NCBI GenBank assembly: GCA_025450095.1
Contig: JANWID010000176.1
Location: 1-14,402, forward strand
Source: Bacteroidia bacterium
GTDB taxonomy: Bacteria; Bacteroidota; Bacteroidia; AKYH767-A; OLB10
Length of the DNA stretch: 14,402 bases
Reading direction: 5' to 3'
Of the stretch, positions 1 to 9,200 are shown in pieces. A model generated the notes under the pieces. That model saw only the letters and a list, made by a program, of their open reading frames with translations, was not told where the DNA came from and did no database searches. Both the position numbers and the translations under genes were made by a program. Positions within the stretch are counted from its first letter, which is position 1; every line of letters starts with the position of its first letter.

Positions 1-3000
1 ATCATGGCTCCGCGTGTTGGCGCAAACGGAGAACGTTTTAATCCTTCAAAAGCATGGCAGGAAAGCCAGGCATATCGCCAACAAATGAGCACCTTCAATG
101 CCGGTAACTGGACTTTAATTGGTCCTGCACTTATTCCTTCGGGAGGTGGTGGTGCCGGTCGACTCAATTTTGTACGTATACATCCAACAAATCCTGATAT
201 AGTTTTCACAGGTTCACCCGCAGGTGGGTTGTGGCGCTCCGATGATGGCGGACTCAGCTGGGCAACAAATACCGATCAGCTTGCACAGGTAATCGGTTGT
301 ACCGATCTCGCTATCGATCCTAACAATCCTGATATTATGTACCTCGCTACCGGTGATGGTGATGCCGGCGACACCTATACCGTTGGTGTTTTAAAAACTA
401 CCGACGGTGGTATAACCTGGAATACAACAGGGCTTTCATTCTTTACCGCCAATTACAGGCAGATGAGTAAAATTCTTATCAATCCGAATAACACCAGCAC
501 TATTCTCGTTGCAACAACAGGTGGTGTTTTCGTGAGCACTGATGCAGGCGCAACATTTACAATGACGCTTGCCGGTGCATACAAGGATATGGAATTCAGG
601 CCAAGCGATCCCGATGTGGTGTATGCTGCAGGTGCTGAATTCTGGAAATCAACCGACGGCGGACAAAACTGGACGCATATCACTTCCGGATTACCTCCTG
701 CAACAAATGTTAGTCGTATGGCCATAGCCGTTACAGCGGCGGATCCCAATTATGTTTATATGATTGTGGGTTTACCCGCTCCGAATTATGGAACCGAAGG
801 ATTTTACAGATCTACAAACAGCGGTAATAGCTTTACCAATCCCAGCAATCCGGGACTTGGAAACCAGCAATGGTATGACCTGTGTCTCGCAGCTTCACCG
901 ACAAATAAAGATGAACTGTTGATGGGAGGACAAACTGATTTTCTGAAATCAAATGATGGTGGCGGATTGTGGTACCAGAGCGGGGGAAACACCCATGTGG
1001 ATTATCATGATGTAGTTTATGCGAATTCCTCAACAGTTTTCATGACCAGTGATGGTGGTGTATTTGTTTCATATGACAACGGAAATAACTGGGATGACCT
1101 GAGCAACACATTAACGATCGCGCAGATGTATGGCTTTGGTCAGTCGAGCACCAATCCAAACCTGTTAGTGCAAGGTTGGCAGGATAACGGAACCAATCGC
1201 TGGAACGGATCCAGCTGGGCGCACATTTTTGGCGCTGACGGAATGTTATGTTTCATCGATCGTACAAATGATCTGAACATCTGGGCATCTACTCAGAATG
1301 GCGGTTTAATAAAATCCACAAATGGCGGAGCTTCTTTCACCAATGCTACTGGCGGTATTAATGAAGCTGGTGGATGGGTAACCCCATGGATGCAGGATCC
1401 GGTAGTTGCAAATACCTTGTATGCCGGTTTTATTAATGTATGGAAAAGTACAAATGGCGGCGGAACATGGACGAAGATCAGCACGCTTCCCGGTGCAACA
1501 AATATCACGACGCTTGCTGTTTCTCCTGCAAACAATATGATCATCTGGGCAGCTAAACCATCCGGATTACATATGACTTCAAACGGCGGAACAAACTGGA
1601 CTGCTATCACCAACGTTCCTTCCGGAACTATTACCGGAATTGCATGCAGCAATACCGATGCGAACAAAGCATGGATAACGTATTCCGGCTATTCGAATAT
1701 CAATAAGGTATTCCAGACTAACGATATGGGAGCAACATGGATTAATATCTCCCCTTCCATTCCCAATATTCCTGTGAACTGCATTACTTATGTCGATAAT
1801 TCAAACGACGCGATTTATATCGGAACTGACCTGGGTGTTTTCTACAAAGATGCTTCTATTAGTGTATGGGAACCATTTTTCAACGGGGTACCCAATGTTA
1901 TCTTATCGGAACTTCATATATTTTACCCTACCGGGAAAATCCGCGCTTCTACTTACGGTCGTGGCATATGGGAATCTGACCTGTTTGTTCCGGGCTCTTA
2001 TGCGCCGGGTGCAGCTTTCACAGTTAACAAACGGATCGTATGTCCGGGTGCGGCACTTCAATTCACGGATTATTCCACAGGTTCTCCCACCAGCTGGAGC
2101 TGGACATTTAACGGTGGATCACCATCAAGTTCAAATTCGCAGAACCCGGTTGTAGTTTATAACAACCCCGGTGTATATGAAGTAACTCTAAACGTTACCA
2201 ATTCTATTGGCAACAGCAGTGTGACTTACACGAACTATATTTCCATTGCATCGAGTCCGCAAAATCCACCCAATACAGTTGGCGATGTACGATGCGGACC
2301 GGGTGTTGTTAATCTTTCCGCAACAGGCGCTGGAATCGGCAACCTGCGCTGGTGGGATGCTCCGGGCGGAGGTAATGTTGTGAATGTAGGAAGCACCTAT
2401 TCTCCTTTCATAAACAATACGACCACATATTGGGTAGATGAAGATTTCCCAAGTGGCAGCCAGGATTATGTTGGTGAAGTAAACAACTCGATTGGTGCCG
2501 GAATGTTTTTCACTGCGAATGATATCCGCGGGTTGTATTTTGACGTTCTTCAACCGGTAATTATTAATTCATTTGATGTGTTCTCAAATTCTGCAGGTGA
2601 CAGAACTATCGAGGTTCTCGACGGACAGGGAAACACTGTTGTTGATACAACGATCTTTATCCCTGCAAGTCCCAATGTTCCTTATACAGCGACTGTGGAT
2701 ATCACTCTTTATCCCGGAGTCAATTATTTTATAAAGTGCCGTGGAAATGTTGATTTGTATCGAAATTCATCCGGTGCTGTTTATCCGTACTCCTCTTCGT
2801 TAGTTAATATCACTGGCAGCAATGCAGGTTCTCCTGGTTATTATTATTTCTTCTACAACTGGATTATGACTGAAATCACCTGCAACACGGGTCGTACTGC
2901 GGTTACCGGAACAGATACCTGCGCAGTCGGTCTTACAGAATTTGATGCCGACAACATGTTGCAGATTCATCCCAATCCGGGCAAAGGAATTTTTAATATC

Positions 3001-3207
3001 AATTGCGACGGACTTCATGCCGGGGAGTACACTATAGAAGTTGCAAATGCACTCGGACAAAAAATTTATTCCGAACCAGTAACTATACAATCGTCTTATT
3101 TCAGGAAAACAATTAACCTGGAAAAATTTGATTCCGGAGTGTATCAACTTAACATTACAGCTCCCGGATTCAATGCTGTGAAGAAGCTGGTAATTCAAAG
3201 AGATTAA
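1..3207 (+). CDS. Secreted Asp-box beta-propeller protein with PKD, Ig-like and T9SS type A sorting domains (5' partial)
   Basis: The reading frame is open to the left edge. The first ATG (base 4) gives a protein with no signal peptide, and its first residues (MAPRV..GERFNPSKAW) resemble the segment that usually follows the leader in this family, so the true start is probably upstream. Residues about 35-655 (counted from base 4) carry some eleven Asp-box/BNR motifs of the form S/T-x-D/N-x-G-x-x-W/F, for example SDDGGLSW at 79-86, typical of sortilin/sialidase-like propellers. A PKD domain follows (about 667-748, with WSWTFNGG), then a T9SS-associated Ig-like domain (about 750-818, with LRWWDAPGGG and TTYWV), then a beta-rich region. 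Residues 985-1067 form a type A sorting domain starting at HPNPGKG and ending KKLVIQRD. The protein should cross the outer membrane by T9SS and be anchored or released. I see no enzymatic signature, so the substrate is unknown. Family placement is secure. Confidence 0.9.
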   Translation: MMAPRVGANGERFNPSKAWQESQAYRQQMSTFNAGNWTLIGPALIPSGGGGAGRLNFVRIHPTNPDIVFTGSPAGGLWRSDDGGLSWATNTDQLAQVIGCTDLAIDPNNPDIMYLATGDGDAGDTYTVGVLKTTDGGITWNTTGLSFFTANYRQMSKILINPNNTSTILVATTGGVFVSTDAGATFTMTLAGAYKDMEFRPSDPDVVYAAGAEFWKSTDGGQNWTHITSGLPPATNVSRMAIAVTAADPNYVYMIVGLPAPNYGTEGFYRSTNSGNSFTNPSNPGLGNQQWYDLCLAASPTNKDELLMGGQTDFLKSNDGGGLWYQSGGNTHVDYHDVVYANSSTVFMTSDGGVFVSYDNGNNWDDLSNTLTIAQMYGFGQSSTNPNLLVQGWQDNGTNRWNGSSWAHIFGADGMLCFIDRTNDLNIWASTQNGGLIKSTNGGASFTNATGGINEAGGWVTPWMQDPVVANTLYAGFINVWKSTNGGGTWTKISTLPGATNITTLAVSPANNMIIWAAKPSGLHMTSNGGTNWTAITNVPSGTITGIACSNTDANKAWITYSGYSNINKVFQTNDMGATWINISPSIPNIPVNCITYVDNSNDAIYIGTDLGVFYKDASISVWEPFFNGVPNVILSELHIFYPTGKIRASTYGRGIWESDLFVPGSYAPGAAFTVNKRIVCPGAALQFTDYSTGSPTSWSWTFNGGSPSSSNSQNPVVVYNNPGVYEVTLNVTNSIGNSSVTYTNYISIASSPQNPPNTVGDVRCGPGVVNLSATGAGIGNLRWWDAPGGGNVVNVGSTYSPFINNTTTYWVDEDFPSGSQDYVGEVNNSIGAGMFFTANDIRGLYFDVLQPVIINSFDVFSNSAGDRTIEVLDGQGNTVVDTTIFIPASPNVPYTATVDITLYPGVNYFIKCRGNVDLYRNSSGAVYPYSSSLVNITGSNAGSPGYYYFFYNWIMTEITCNTGRTAVTGTDTCAVGLTEFDADNMLQIHPNPGKGIFNINCDGLHAGEYTIEVANALGQKIYSEPVTIQSSYFRKTINLEKFDSGVYQLNITAPGFNAVKKLVIQRD

Positions 3208-3230
3208 ATTATTCTGACACGATTTTAATA

Positions 3231-3261
3231 AAAAAACCCCGGTTGTTCACCGGGGTTTTTT
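3231..3261. terminator. Strong hairpin terminator, probably bidirectional
   Basis: A perfect 13-bp stem (3231-3243 with 3249-3261) encloses a 5-nt loop, TGTTC. The core is CCCCGGT/ACCGGGG flanked by A6 and T6, so each strand reads as a GC stem followed by a T run. It begins 24 bases after the stop of the plus-strand secreted protein gene and lies at the far end of the spacer behind the convergent minus-strand gene. No other terminator is evident for either gene. Confidence 0.88.
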
Positions 3262-3336
3262 GTTTTTTATCAATGTTTGAAATAAGATACGAAAGTTTGT
3301 GAAAGTTTGAATGCAAGCTTTTCTTCCCTGCTTTTT

Positions 3337-3447
3337 TTCCGCTCGGACGCAAGCATTGCGTCCCTGTTTTTTGTTCCATTCAGACGCAAGTATTGCGTCC
3401 CTACTTTTTGTTCCGCCCGGACGCAAGCATTGCGTCCCTACATAGAT
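3337..3447. repeat. Three tandem 37-nt units, each with a REP-like palindrome
   Basis: Three head-to-tail units of exactly 37 nt begin with TTCC at 3337, 3374 and 3411. Each contains the palindrome GGACGCAA-GCA-TTGCGTCC or a close variant: 3345-3363, 3383-3399 (outer base pair lost, loop GTA) and 3419-3437. The linker after the first two palindromes is T-rich (TTTTTTG or CTTTTTG), while in the third unit it has decayed. No coding signal is visible. The structure resembles short intergenic palindromic repeats of the REP/MITE kind seen across bacterial chromosomes; the mechanism is not visible here. Confidence 0.8.
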
Positions 3448-3514
3448 AAAATTGAAAATATTTTCTAATTTTCCCATTTCCCCATTCTCCCATTTCCTCA
3501 TTCTCCAATTTCCT

Positions 3515-3709
3515 CTCCTACGCAATGATAATTACAATTGTAATCTCTAAATTTTATAATTGCTTCGGAGGGCGCAGCCCATTCCCTCATTCTCTCATTC
3601 TCCCATTTCCCCTCCTACGCAATGATAATTACAATTGTAATCTCTAAATTTTTATAATTTCTTCGTAGGGCGCAGCCCATTTCCTCATTCTCTCATTCTC
3701 CCATTTCCC
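3515..3709. repeat. 97-nt direct repeat in two copies, each with a perfect 14-nt palindrome
   Basis: Copy A (about 3515-3611) and copy B (about 3612-3709) abut and align nearly base for base at an offset of 97. Each starts CTCCTACGCAATG and contains the self-complementary ATTACAATTGTAAT (3531-3544 and 3628-3641). Each then has an AT-rich stretch, a small GGGCGCAGCCC inverted repeat and a polypyrimidine tail built from CATTCTC and CATTTCC words. The copies differ by a few substitutions and one or two indels, for example GCTTCGGAGG versus TCTTCGTAGG. Together with the upstream triple repeat this fills the spacer 3208-3716, where I see no gene. Confidence 0.8.
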
Positions 3710-3716
3710 CATTCTC

Positions 3717-5417
3717 TCATTGCAACACCAGCTTCTGCATTTTACCTTCGTAAGTGGAAATAAAATACATCCCTGCTTCCATGGAAAGTCTGTTGATTTT
3801 AATTAACCCGGTTCCGATCACTTCAACTTCGTTCAACTGGATTTCGCGCACTACTTTCCCATTCATATCCAGGATAAAGAGACGTTGTGCTTCGGATTGT
3901 TCATCAAACTTGACGAAGAAATGATCCGTGGCAGGGTTCGGGAAAACAGAGAATGTTGTGGTGGCAGATTTCTCAAGCTTAACAGCACGGATATCGGAAT
4001 AAGAAAACTGTCCGTCGAAATCTGTTTGTTTCAGGCGATAGTAAGTGATACCATCAAAAGGCTGCTTATCTTTTTCATGATAATATAAAACATTATTGGA
4101 GTTTCCTGCACCATCCACATTCATTAAATTTTCAAAGTGCACTCCATCCCTGGATTTCTCAATAGTAAAATAATCATTATTAATTTCGGTAGCAGTCGCC
4201 CAGTTCAGTTCCACATGAAGATCGCTGTTCAGTTTCGCATCGAATGTGAGCAATTCAATCGGTAACGGGTTATCACTGCTTACTAAAGTCCACACCGGAT
4301 TGTAAATATTTACACCAAAAACGGTAACGGTATTTAAACCTGTATTTACAATACCAGTCGGTACAGGAGTCCATACTGAACCATTATGCGATTGTGCCTT
4401 GAGTGTAGGTTCATTAATAATGTTTGTGCTTCCGGCGGTAGCATTCCATTCGCTTTCACGATACTTAAAAGTAATATCGCTAACCGGCTTCGTTGTATAA
4501 TCGGCAGCTTCAAGCATCCACCAGCGATCAACAACATGAGTAGCATTCTCTGTACCCAAATTATCAACGAGTGATCCGAGACCATTTGGTAATGGACGGT
4601 TGTTGGGACTGGCAACTGTATTTGTAGGATATGTAGCCAGGTTCAGACTACCATTTGCACCAGTTCCCGGAGTATTGATATCAACAATTACCGGAACATA
4701 GGTATTGCTTACAGCATTTCCGAATGGAAATTCATATACACCAGTATTCACTCCGGTTTGCCATTTCATAATACCGTATCCTGGCACAGGCCCTGTTTCA
4801 GAAATAATATATCCTGTTGTACGTGTAACAGCTGCCGGTATGCCATTCGTTATTGTTATTATATGAGCATCAAGTTCAAGTTGACGGTCACTGAGTGAAA
4901 GTACTCCGGATGGTGTCGCATAATTTCCTCCCACCGAAATATCCTGCTGTAAAGTTTTGGTACCTGTCCCTGACAATGTCAGGTTATTAAACATGGTAGG
5001 ATTCGCACCGGTAATCACCTGGTTTACGCCATTCATGTTTACATTGCCGGCACTACTGCCAAAAAGATTGCTTCCCGAATTATTTGTAAAATCACCGGTA
5101 AGATTTATACTGCCGGTGTTATTGACCGTACTGCCTGTATTATGGAGCATATCCCCCTTAACCGTTATCTGGGCGGAATTGGTAATCCCTACATTATTTA
5201 CCGTAACCATTTGCCCGAAGGAACTGATGATAAGCACCAGGTTGATCAGTGCAAGCATTACGGTCATACGGAGATAAAATGCTCTTTTTCTTCTCAGCCT
5301 GTCCGCTTTCATATAAATTGTTTCGGATATCAGGCCGTCGCTTTCACTTTCTTCAGATTCCCTGAAAATCATTTCCGGTTTGCTGCTTATTATTCTGAAA
5401 ATAGTTTGTGATCTCAT
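3717..5417 (-). CDS. Exported beta-rich protein with T9SS type A sorting domain
   Basis: The 566-residue product is likely a surface or secreted protein. Residues about 36-69 look like a Sec signal peptide: basic RLRRKRAFYLR, a hydrophobic core, then ISSFGQ before the mature MVTVNNV. The mature part starts with Asn/Thr/Gly-rich repeats (HNTGSTVNNTGSINLTGDF) suggesting a beta-helix. A middle domain without recognisable catalytic residues follows. From about 385 comes the fibronectin-like PLPIELLTFDAKL...TEINNDYFTIEKS..YYRLKQTDFDG module that typically precedes sorting domains, and 486-566 is the type A domain (VFPNPATDHFF to KLVLQ). The start is uncertain. ATG 5417 adds about 35 residues, including an acidic ESEESESDG stretch, ahead of the leader; ATG 5312 (MKADRLRRKRA) would give a conventional leader. 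It lies 19 bases downstream of a small co-directional reading frame. Confidence 0.88.
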   Translation of the reverse strand: MRSQTIFRIISSKPEMIFRESEESESDGLISETIYMKADRLRRKRAFYLRMTVMLALINLVLIISSFGQMVTVNNVGITNSAQITVKGDMLHNTGSTVNNTGSINLTGDFTNNSGSNLFGSSAGNVNMNGVNQVITGANPTMFNNLTLSGTGTKTLQQDISVGGNYATPSGVLSLSDRQLELDAHIITITNGIPAAVTRTTGYIISETGPVPGYGIMKWQTGVNTGVYEFPFGNAVSNTYVPVIVDINTPGTGANGSLNLATYPTNTVASPNNRPLPNGLGSLVDNLGTENATHVVDRWWMLEAADYTTKPVSDITFKYRESEWNATAGSTNIINEPTLKAQSHNGSVWTPVPTGIVNTGLNTVTVFGVNIYNPVWTLVSSDNPLPIELLTFDAKLNSDLHVELNWATATEINNDYFTIEKSRDGVHFENLMNVDGAGNSNNVLYYHEKDKQPFDGITYYRLKQTDFDGQFSYSDIRAVKLEKSATTTFSVFPNPATDHFFVKFDEQSEAQRLFILDMNGKVVREIQLNEVEVIGTGLIKINRLSMEAGMYFISTYEGKMQKLVLQ

Positions 5418-5436
5418 GGTCTCTGGTTTTGATTGG

Positions 5437-5658
5437 TTAGTTAACTGCTACTGCAATAGTGAGGAAAGTATTTACTGCCAGGGCCAATACCATTAATATG
5501 GTAAACGCGACTGAAGATGCACAAGGTTTATTTTTCCTGTTCAACGCGCGGTGAACTTTAAGATGATGTTGTGCAGACTTAAATAACTGCATGGTTGAAG
5601 GATAACCTTTTCCTTTTGGGACCAGCATTCCGTTTTCGTATTTAAGGTAAGTTGCCAT
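5437..5658 (-). CDS. Small hypothetical protein with a C-terminal transmembrane helix
   Basis: This 73-residue reading frame is not one I recognise. The first 48 residues are polar and basic (MATYLKYENGMLVPKGKGYP, then QHHLKVHRALNRKNK). Residues about 50-72 are a hydrophobic helix (AFTILMVLALAVNTFLTIAV) with one buried Asn, and the protein ends three residues later. That is a tail-anchored layout with the basic part predicted in the cytoplasm. It ends 19 bases before the longer possible start of the T9SS protein gene and shares its strand, so co-transcription is plausible. A TAnnTTTG-type element lies about 22 bases upstream of the ATG. The coherent polar-then-hydrophobic organisation argues that it is real, but no family match can be shown from sequence alone. 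Confidence 0.5.
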   Translation of the reverse strand: MATYLKYENGMLVPKGKGYPSTMQLFKSAQHHLKVHRALNRKNKPCASSVAFTILMVLALAVNTFLTIAVAVN

Positions 5659-5680
5659 GGTATTGGTTCGATTGATAGGT

Positions 5681-5688
5681 CAAAACTA
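5681..5688 (-). promoter_or_regulatory. Candidate Bacteroidota -7 promoter element
   Basis: Read on the minus strand this is TAGTTTTG, an exact match to the TAnnTTTG -7 element used by the primary sigma factor of Bacteroidota. It sits 22 bases ahead of the ATG of the 73-residue reading frame. No TTTG is present at the usual 19-21 base spacing upstream, so the call is tentative. Confidence 0.3.
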
Positions 5689-5826
5689 ATACGGTCATCA
5701 ACGATTCATGTAGAGAACTTAGCAAACGGCAGGACTACTGAGCGAATGGTAATTATTGTGAGTGGATTGATTTGGAGCTGGGATTGTATGGGATTTCGTT
5801 ATATAATATAATTGATTTACAATACT

Positions 5827-6015
5827 TTATAAGTATATGAAACCCATGGTTGCCAGGATGGTATTAGCCAGAATTGTGACAATAAACAGTTTCTTGTAAA
5901 GGTTGATCTGGTCCCTCACCAGATCTAACTGCCGCACCGGTATTCCATCTGTTGTGTTAGTCATATTAATTTCCGGGAGATCGTTAAATTGTGTTTTTGA
6001 GATTGGGTTTTTCAT
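5827..6015 (-). CDS. Small hypothetical protein with a C-terminal transmembrane helix
   Basis: This 62-residue reading frame is not one I recognise. Residues 1-41 are polar (MKNPISKTQFNDLPEINM, then PVRQLDLVRDQINLYKK). Residues 43-62 are one hydrophobic helix (FIVTILANTILATMGFIYL) running to the stop codon, a tail-anchored layout like that of the next minus-strand gene. The helix contains an Asn in an LANT context, similar to the LAVNT of the 73-residue protein. It lies between the large repeat-protein gene (stop 211 bases upstream) and the 73-residue frame (168 bases downstream), all on the minus strand. No promoter or terminator is clear on either side. Its small size and lack of a known family limit confidence. 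Confidence 0.45.
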   Translation of the reverse strand: MKNPISKTQFNDLPEINMTNTTDGIPVRQLDLVRDQINLYKKLFIVTILANTILATMGFIYL

Positions 6016-6226
6016 TGGGTTATGTATTTATTGTTTATTAGGTATGTTTCATTCAATGGTACTGAATGTTATTTTTTAAACTTAAATACTTTGTGTTTTT
6101 GTATGAAATCAGGTTTGCAAAATATCCCCACAAGTGCACATAGTAATTTAACAAGGAAGATGTATATTGAATTCTCTATAAAATTCATGAATCGCTGTTT
6201 GAGTAGTTTTTTAGAAGCTCCCTGGA

Positions 6227-9200
6227 TTATTCCTCATAAGTAATTAAGATGGTAACCGGTTGCGAAAGAATGTTGGATGAATTCGCAGTTGAAGTATGAA
6301 CTTGTACCCTGAGTGAGTCAACGATTATTGAATATTCATATCCAGGTGTTCCGTTGGAATTTGGAGGAACTGCAAAATTTCCTCCTGCCTGCACAATTGC
6401 ATTCACTGCAATTATTTTAGCCATGTTCAGATTGTGTGGTATTGAAATAGCGGAGCCCTGGGCGCCTGGTGACAATCCAGTAATTTTTAACATCTGTACA
6501 TTTGGAGCATTAACTCCCAGTTTTGTATAACCGATCACATCCAGCTGCGCTGCCGGAGCACTGGTTCCGATTCCCACTTTCACCGAATTGGCACCGACAC
6601 CTCCCAGCAGCATGGTATTACTGGTGCTTATTAGTGTGTTGGAGCCAATGGCAATCGCATTAGATAAACCAGCAAGAACATTGGCGCCATTTCCAATGCA
6701 GATATTATTGTTACCAGATCCGTTATTATACCCGGCATAATTCCCCAGGAAAATATTATTCGATCCGGTTGAGTTAAGATAACCGGCATAGAAACCACCA
6801 ATGAAATTATTGGTACCTGTTGTACTCGAATAACCAGATGAAGTACCAATGAAAGTATTGGAGCCTCCGGTAGCATTATGACCGGAACCGTGTCCTACGA
6901 ATGTGTTAAATTCTGCAATACCAGAAGTATATCCGGAACCGGTACCGATATACGTATTTGCGGATCCGTTAGTAACTCCGTAACCGGCCTGGAAACCAAC
7001 CATAGTATTATTAAAAGTATTAACAGCAGCAATTCCTGATTGGTTACCAATTAAGGTATTTCCGGATCCTGTGGTCATGCTAAATCCCGATGAAGTGCCG
7101 AAGAATGAATTATTGCTACCGGTTGTATTATTAGCTCCCGAACTTTGACCTATGAAGGAATTAGACTGTCCGGTTGTATTATCATATCCTGAAAAAGTTC
7201 CGTAAAAACAGTTTTCAAAACCAGTTGTGTTGCTCCTTCCGGAATAGTAACCCGAAAAAACATTTCCGACTCCCTGGTTGTTTAATCCCGCCTCATAACC
7301 AATGATTGTATTTTGATTTCCCGTAGTGGAATTATATCCGGCCGCTTCTCCCAAAATCGTATTATAGCTTCCGGTGTTATTGTTATATCCTGAATTATTT
7401 CCAATAAAAGTATTGTATGATCCGGATGTATTCATGCGACCGGACCATTTTCCGACGAATGTATTCAGCAAGCCTGTGTTGTTTGAAAAACCGGCAGCTG
7501 TCCCGATAAATATATTCTGGCTTCCTGTAACATTCGACTGGCCGGAAGTAGATCCCAGGAAAGTATTATCAAAACCTGCAGTATTTGCAAGGCCCGAAAA
7601 ATTCCCTATGAATGTATTCCCGGAAGCGGTAGTATTGCTATTGCCGGAACCTCTTCCGATAAATGTGTTACTGGAACCGGTTGTATTCTGAATACCGGCA
7701 GCCGATCCGCCGAATGTATTTCCGGAACCGGTTGTATTTGCCATGCCGCTTGAATATCCGGTGAACGTGTTAAAATCACCGGTTATATTATTGAATCCTG
7801 AATTAAACCCAAGAAAAGTATTGGCACTTGCAGTTGTATTGAAATAACCTGCAGCTCTTCCGAAAAATGTATTCATATTGCCGGTAGTGTTCATTCCACC
7901 TGCGGCCTGTCCGACAAAGGAATTATTCACGCCAGTTGTATTTTCATAACCGCTATTCCCCCCGATAAAAGTATTCATATAGCCGGTGGTGTTTGAATTT
8001 CCTGCATATGATCCGAAAAATGCATTTTGGTTACCTGTAGTATTTTCATATCCGGTTTGGTATCCGTAAAAACTATTCTGATATCCAGTTGTATTCGTAA
8101 ATCCTGAACCGTTACCTGTGAATACATTCAAGTTTCCGGTATTGTTGTATCCTGCAATAAAACCGATGAACGTATTATTACTTCCGGCTGTAGCATTGAA
8201 ACCTGCACCTTCTCCCATAATGGTATTGAAACTGCCTATAGTATTAGCATAACCGCTGTTTCTTCCCAGGAACGTATTGTTAGTGCCGGTTGAGTTGTTA
8301 AAACCAGAAAGGTGCCCCATAAACGTGTTATAGTTTCCGGTCGTATTCAATCGTCCTGCTGAACGTCCCATAAATGTATTCAACTGACCAGTTGTATTCG
8401 ACAACCCGCAACCAGCTCCTACAAATGTGTTCTGCACACCGGTTGTATTCGCCTGGCCACTGGCCGCACCTATAAATGTGTTGAGTTCTCCGGTTGTATT
8501 TGCTACTCCTGAAACATGTCCGACGAATGTGTTGTTGATTGCAGTTGTATTCACCGCACCTGCATCCTTACCTACAAAGGTATTTTGTGCCCCTGTTGTA
8601 TTACTGGTTCCGGAACTGTAACCAATGAATGTGTTATTTGATCCGGAAGTACTCTGTGCACCTGCTGCATAACCAAAATGTGAATTACCATTTCCGGTCA
8701 TGTTTCCAACTCCCATAAAACCGTCACCGGAATATGCGCCAAATGCTGTATTATAACTTCCGGTTGTATTCCCGGCGCCACTGGCTAAGCCACCAAAAGT
8801 GTTATACAATCCGGTATTGTTAAAATAACCCGAATTCAATCCAACAAAGGAGTTTCCCATTGCCCATGTTGTATTATATCCGGAATTTGTTCCAATAAAA
8901 GTATTCCAGTATCCTGAAGTAGTATTACGTCCGGCACAATATCCTGAATACATATTGTATGCGCCGGATGTGCTGCTGAATCCTGCAGAATCGCCAAGAT
9001 AAATATTGTTAGTACCGGAAGTATTACTCGCACCGGCCAATGATCCCATAAACAAATTTTTCTTCACGGGATCGATCCTTCCTGCTGCCACATTGTTCAC
9101 ACGAATGTTGAAGGGAACATTATCAGTAGTACCAATAAAATTTACACCATCAACTGTTCCTGTATTACCATTGGTAGTCCAGCCTTTGGCGTCCGTAGCA

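Noticed and set aside
3337..3447. CRISPR-like array (37-nt period)
   Set aside because: The whole unit repeats, including the sequence between palindromes, so there are no unique spacers. There are only three copies and no cas gene.
3247..3525. 92-residue minus-strand reading frame across the intergenic repeats
   Set aside because: It is a translation of the palindromic repeats and the polypurine array (RDAILAS and ENGEMG-type words) and overlaps the terminator hairpin. No protein-like organisation.
5692..5730. Second LytTR-like site on the minus strand (GCCGTTTGC and ATCGTTGAT)
   Set aside because: The GTT cores are 25 bases apart instead of 21-22, and the first half-site has two mismatches to the pattern.
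6050..6068. CATTCA/TGAATG inverted repeat followed by a T-rich stretch, terminator-like on the plus strand
   Set aside because: Only a 6-bp AT-rich stem, and no plus-strand gene lies upstream for it to terminate.
6022..6243. 73-residue plus-strand reading frame
   Set aside because: It overlaps the 3' end of the repeat-protein gene on the other strand. Its composition looks random, with no clear ribosome binding site or domain.
7374..7691. Plus-strand reading frames inside the repeat gene (also 8427-8621)
   Set aside because: They mirror the 17-residue repeat in an opposite frame and have no independent start signals or leader features.
6617..9058. 51-bp periodic DNA as a non-coding satellite or CRISPR
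   Set aside because: The period is in frame throughout, the conserved positions are amino-acid positions, and third bases vary between units. It is a coding repeat.
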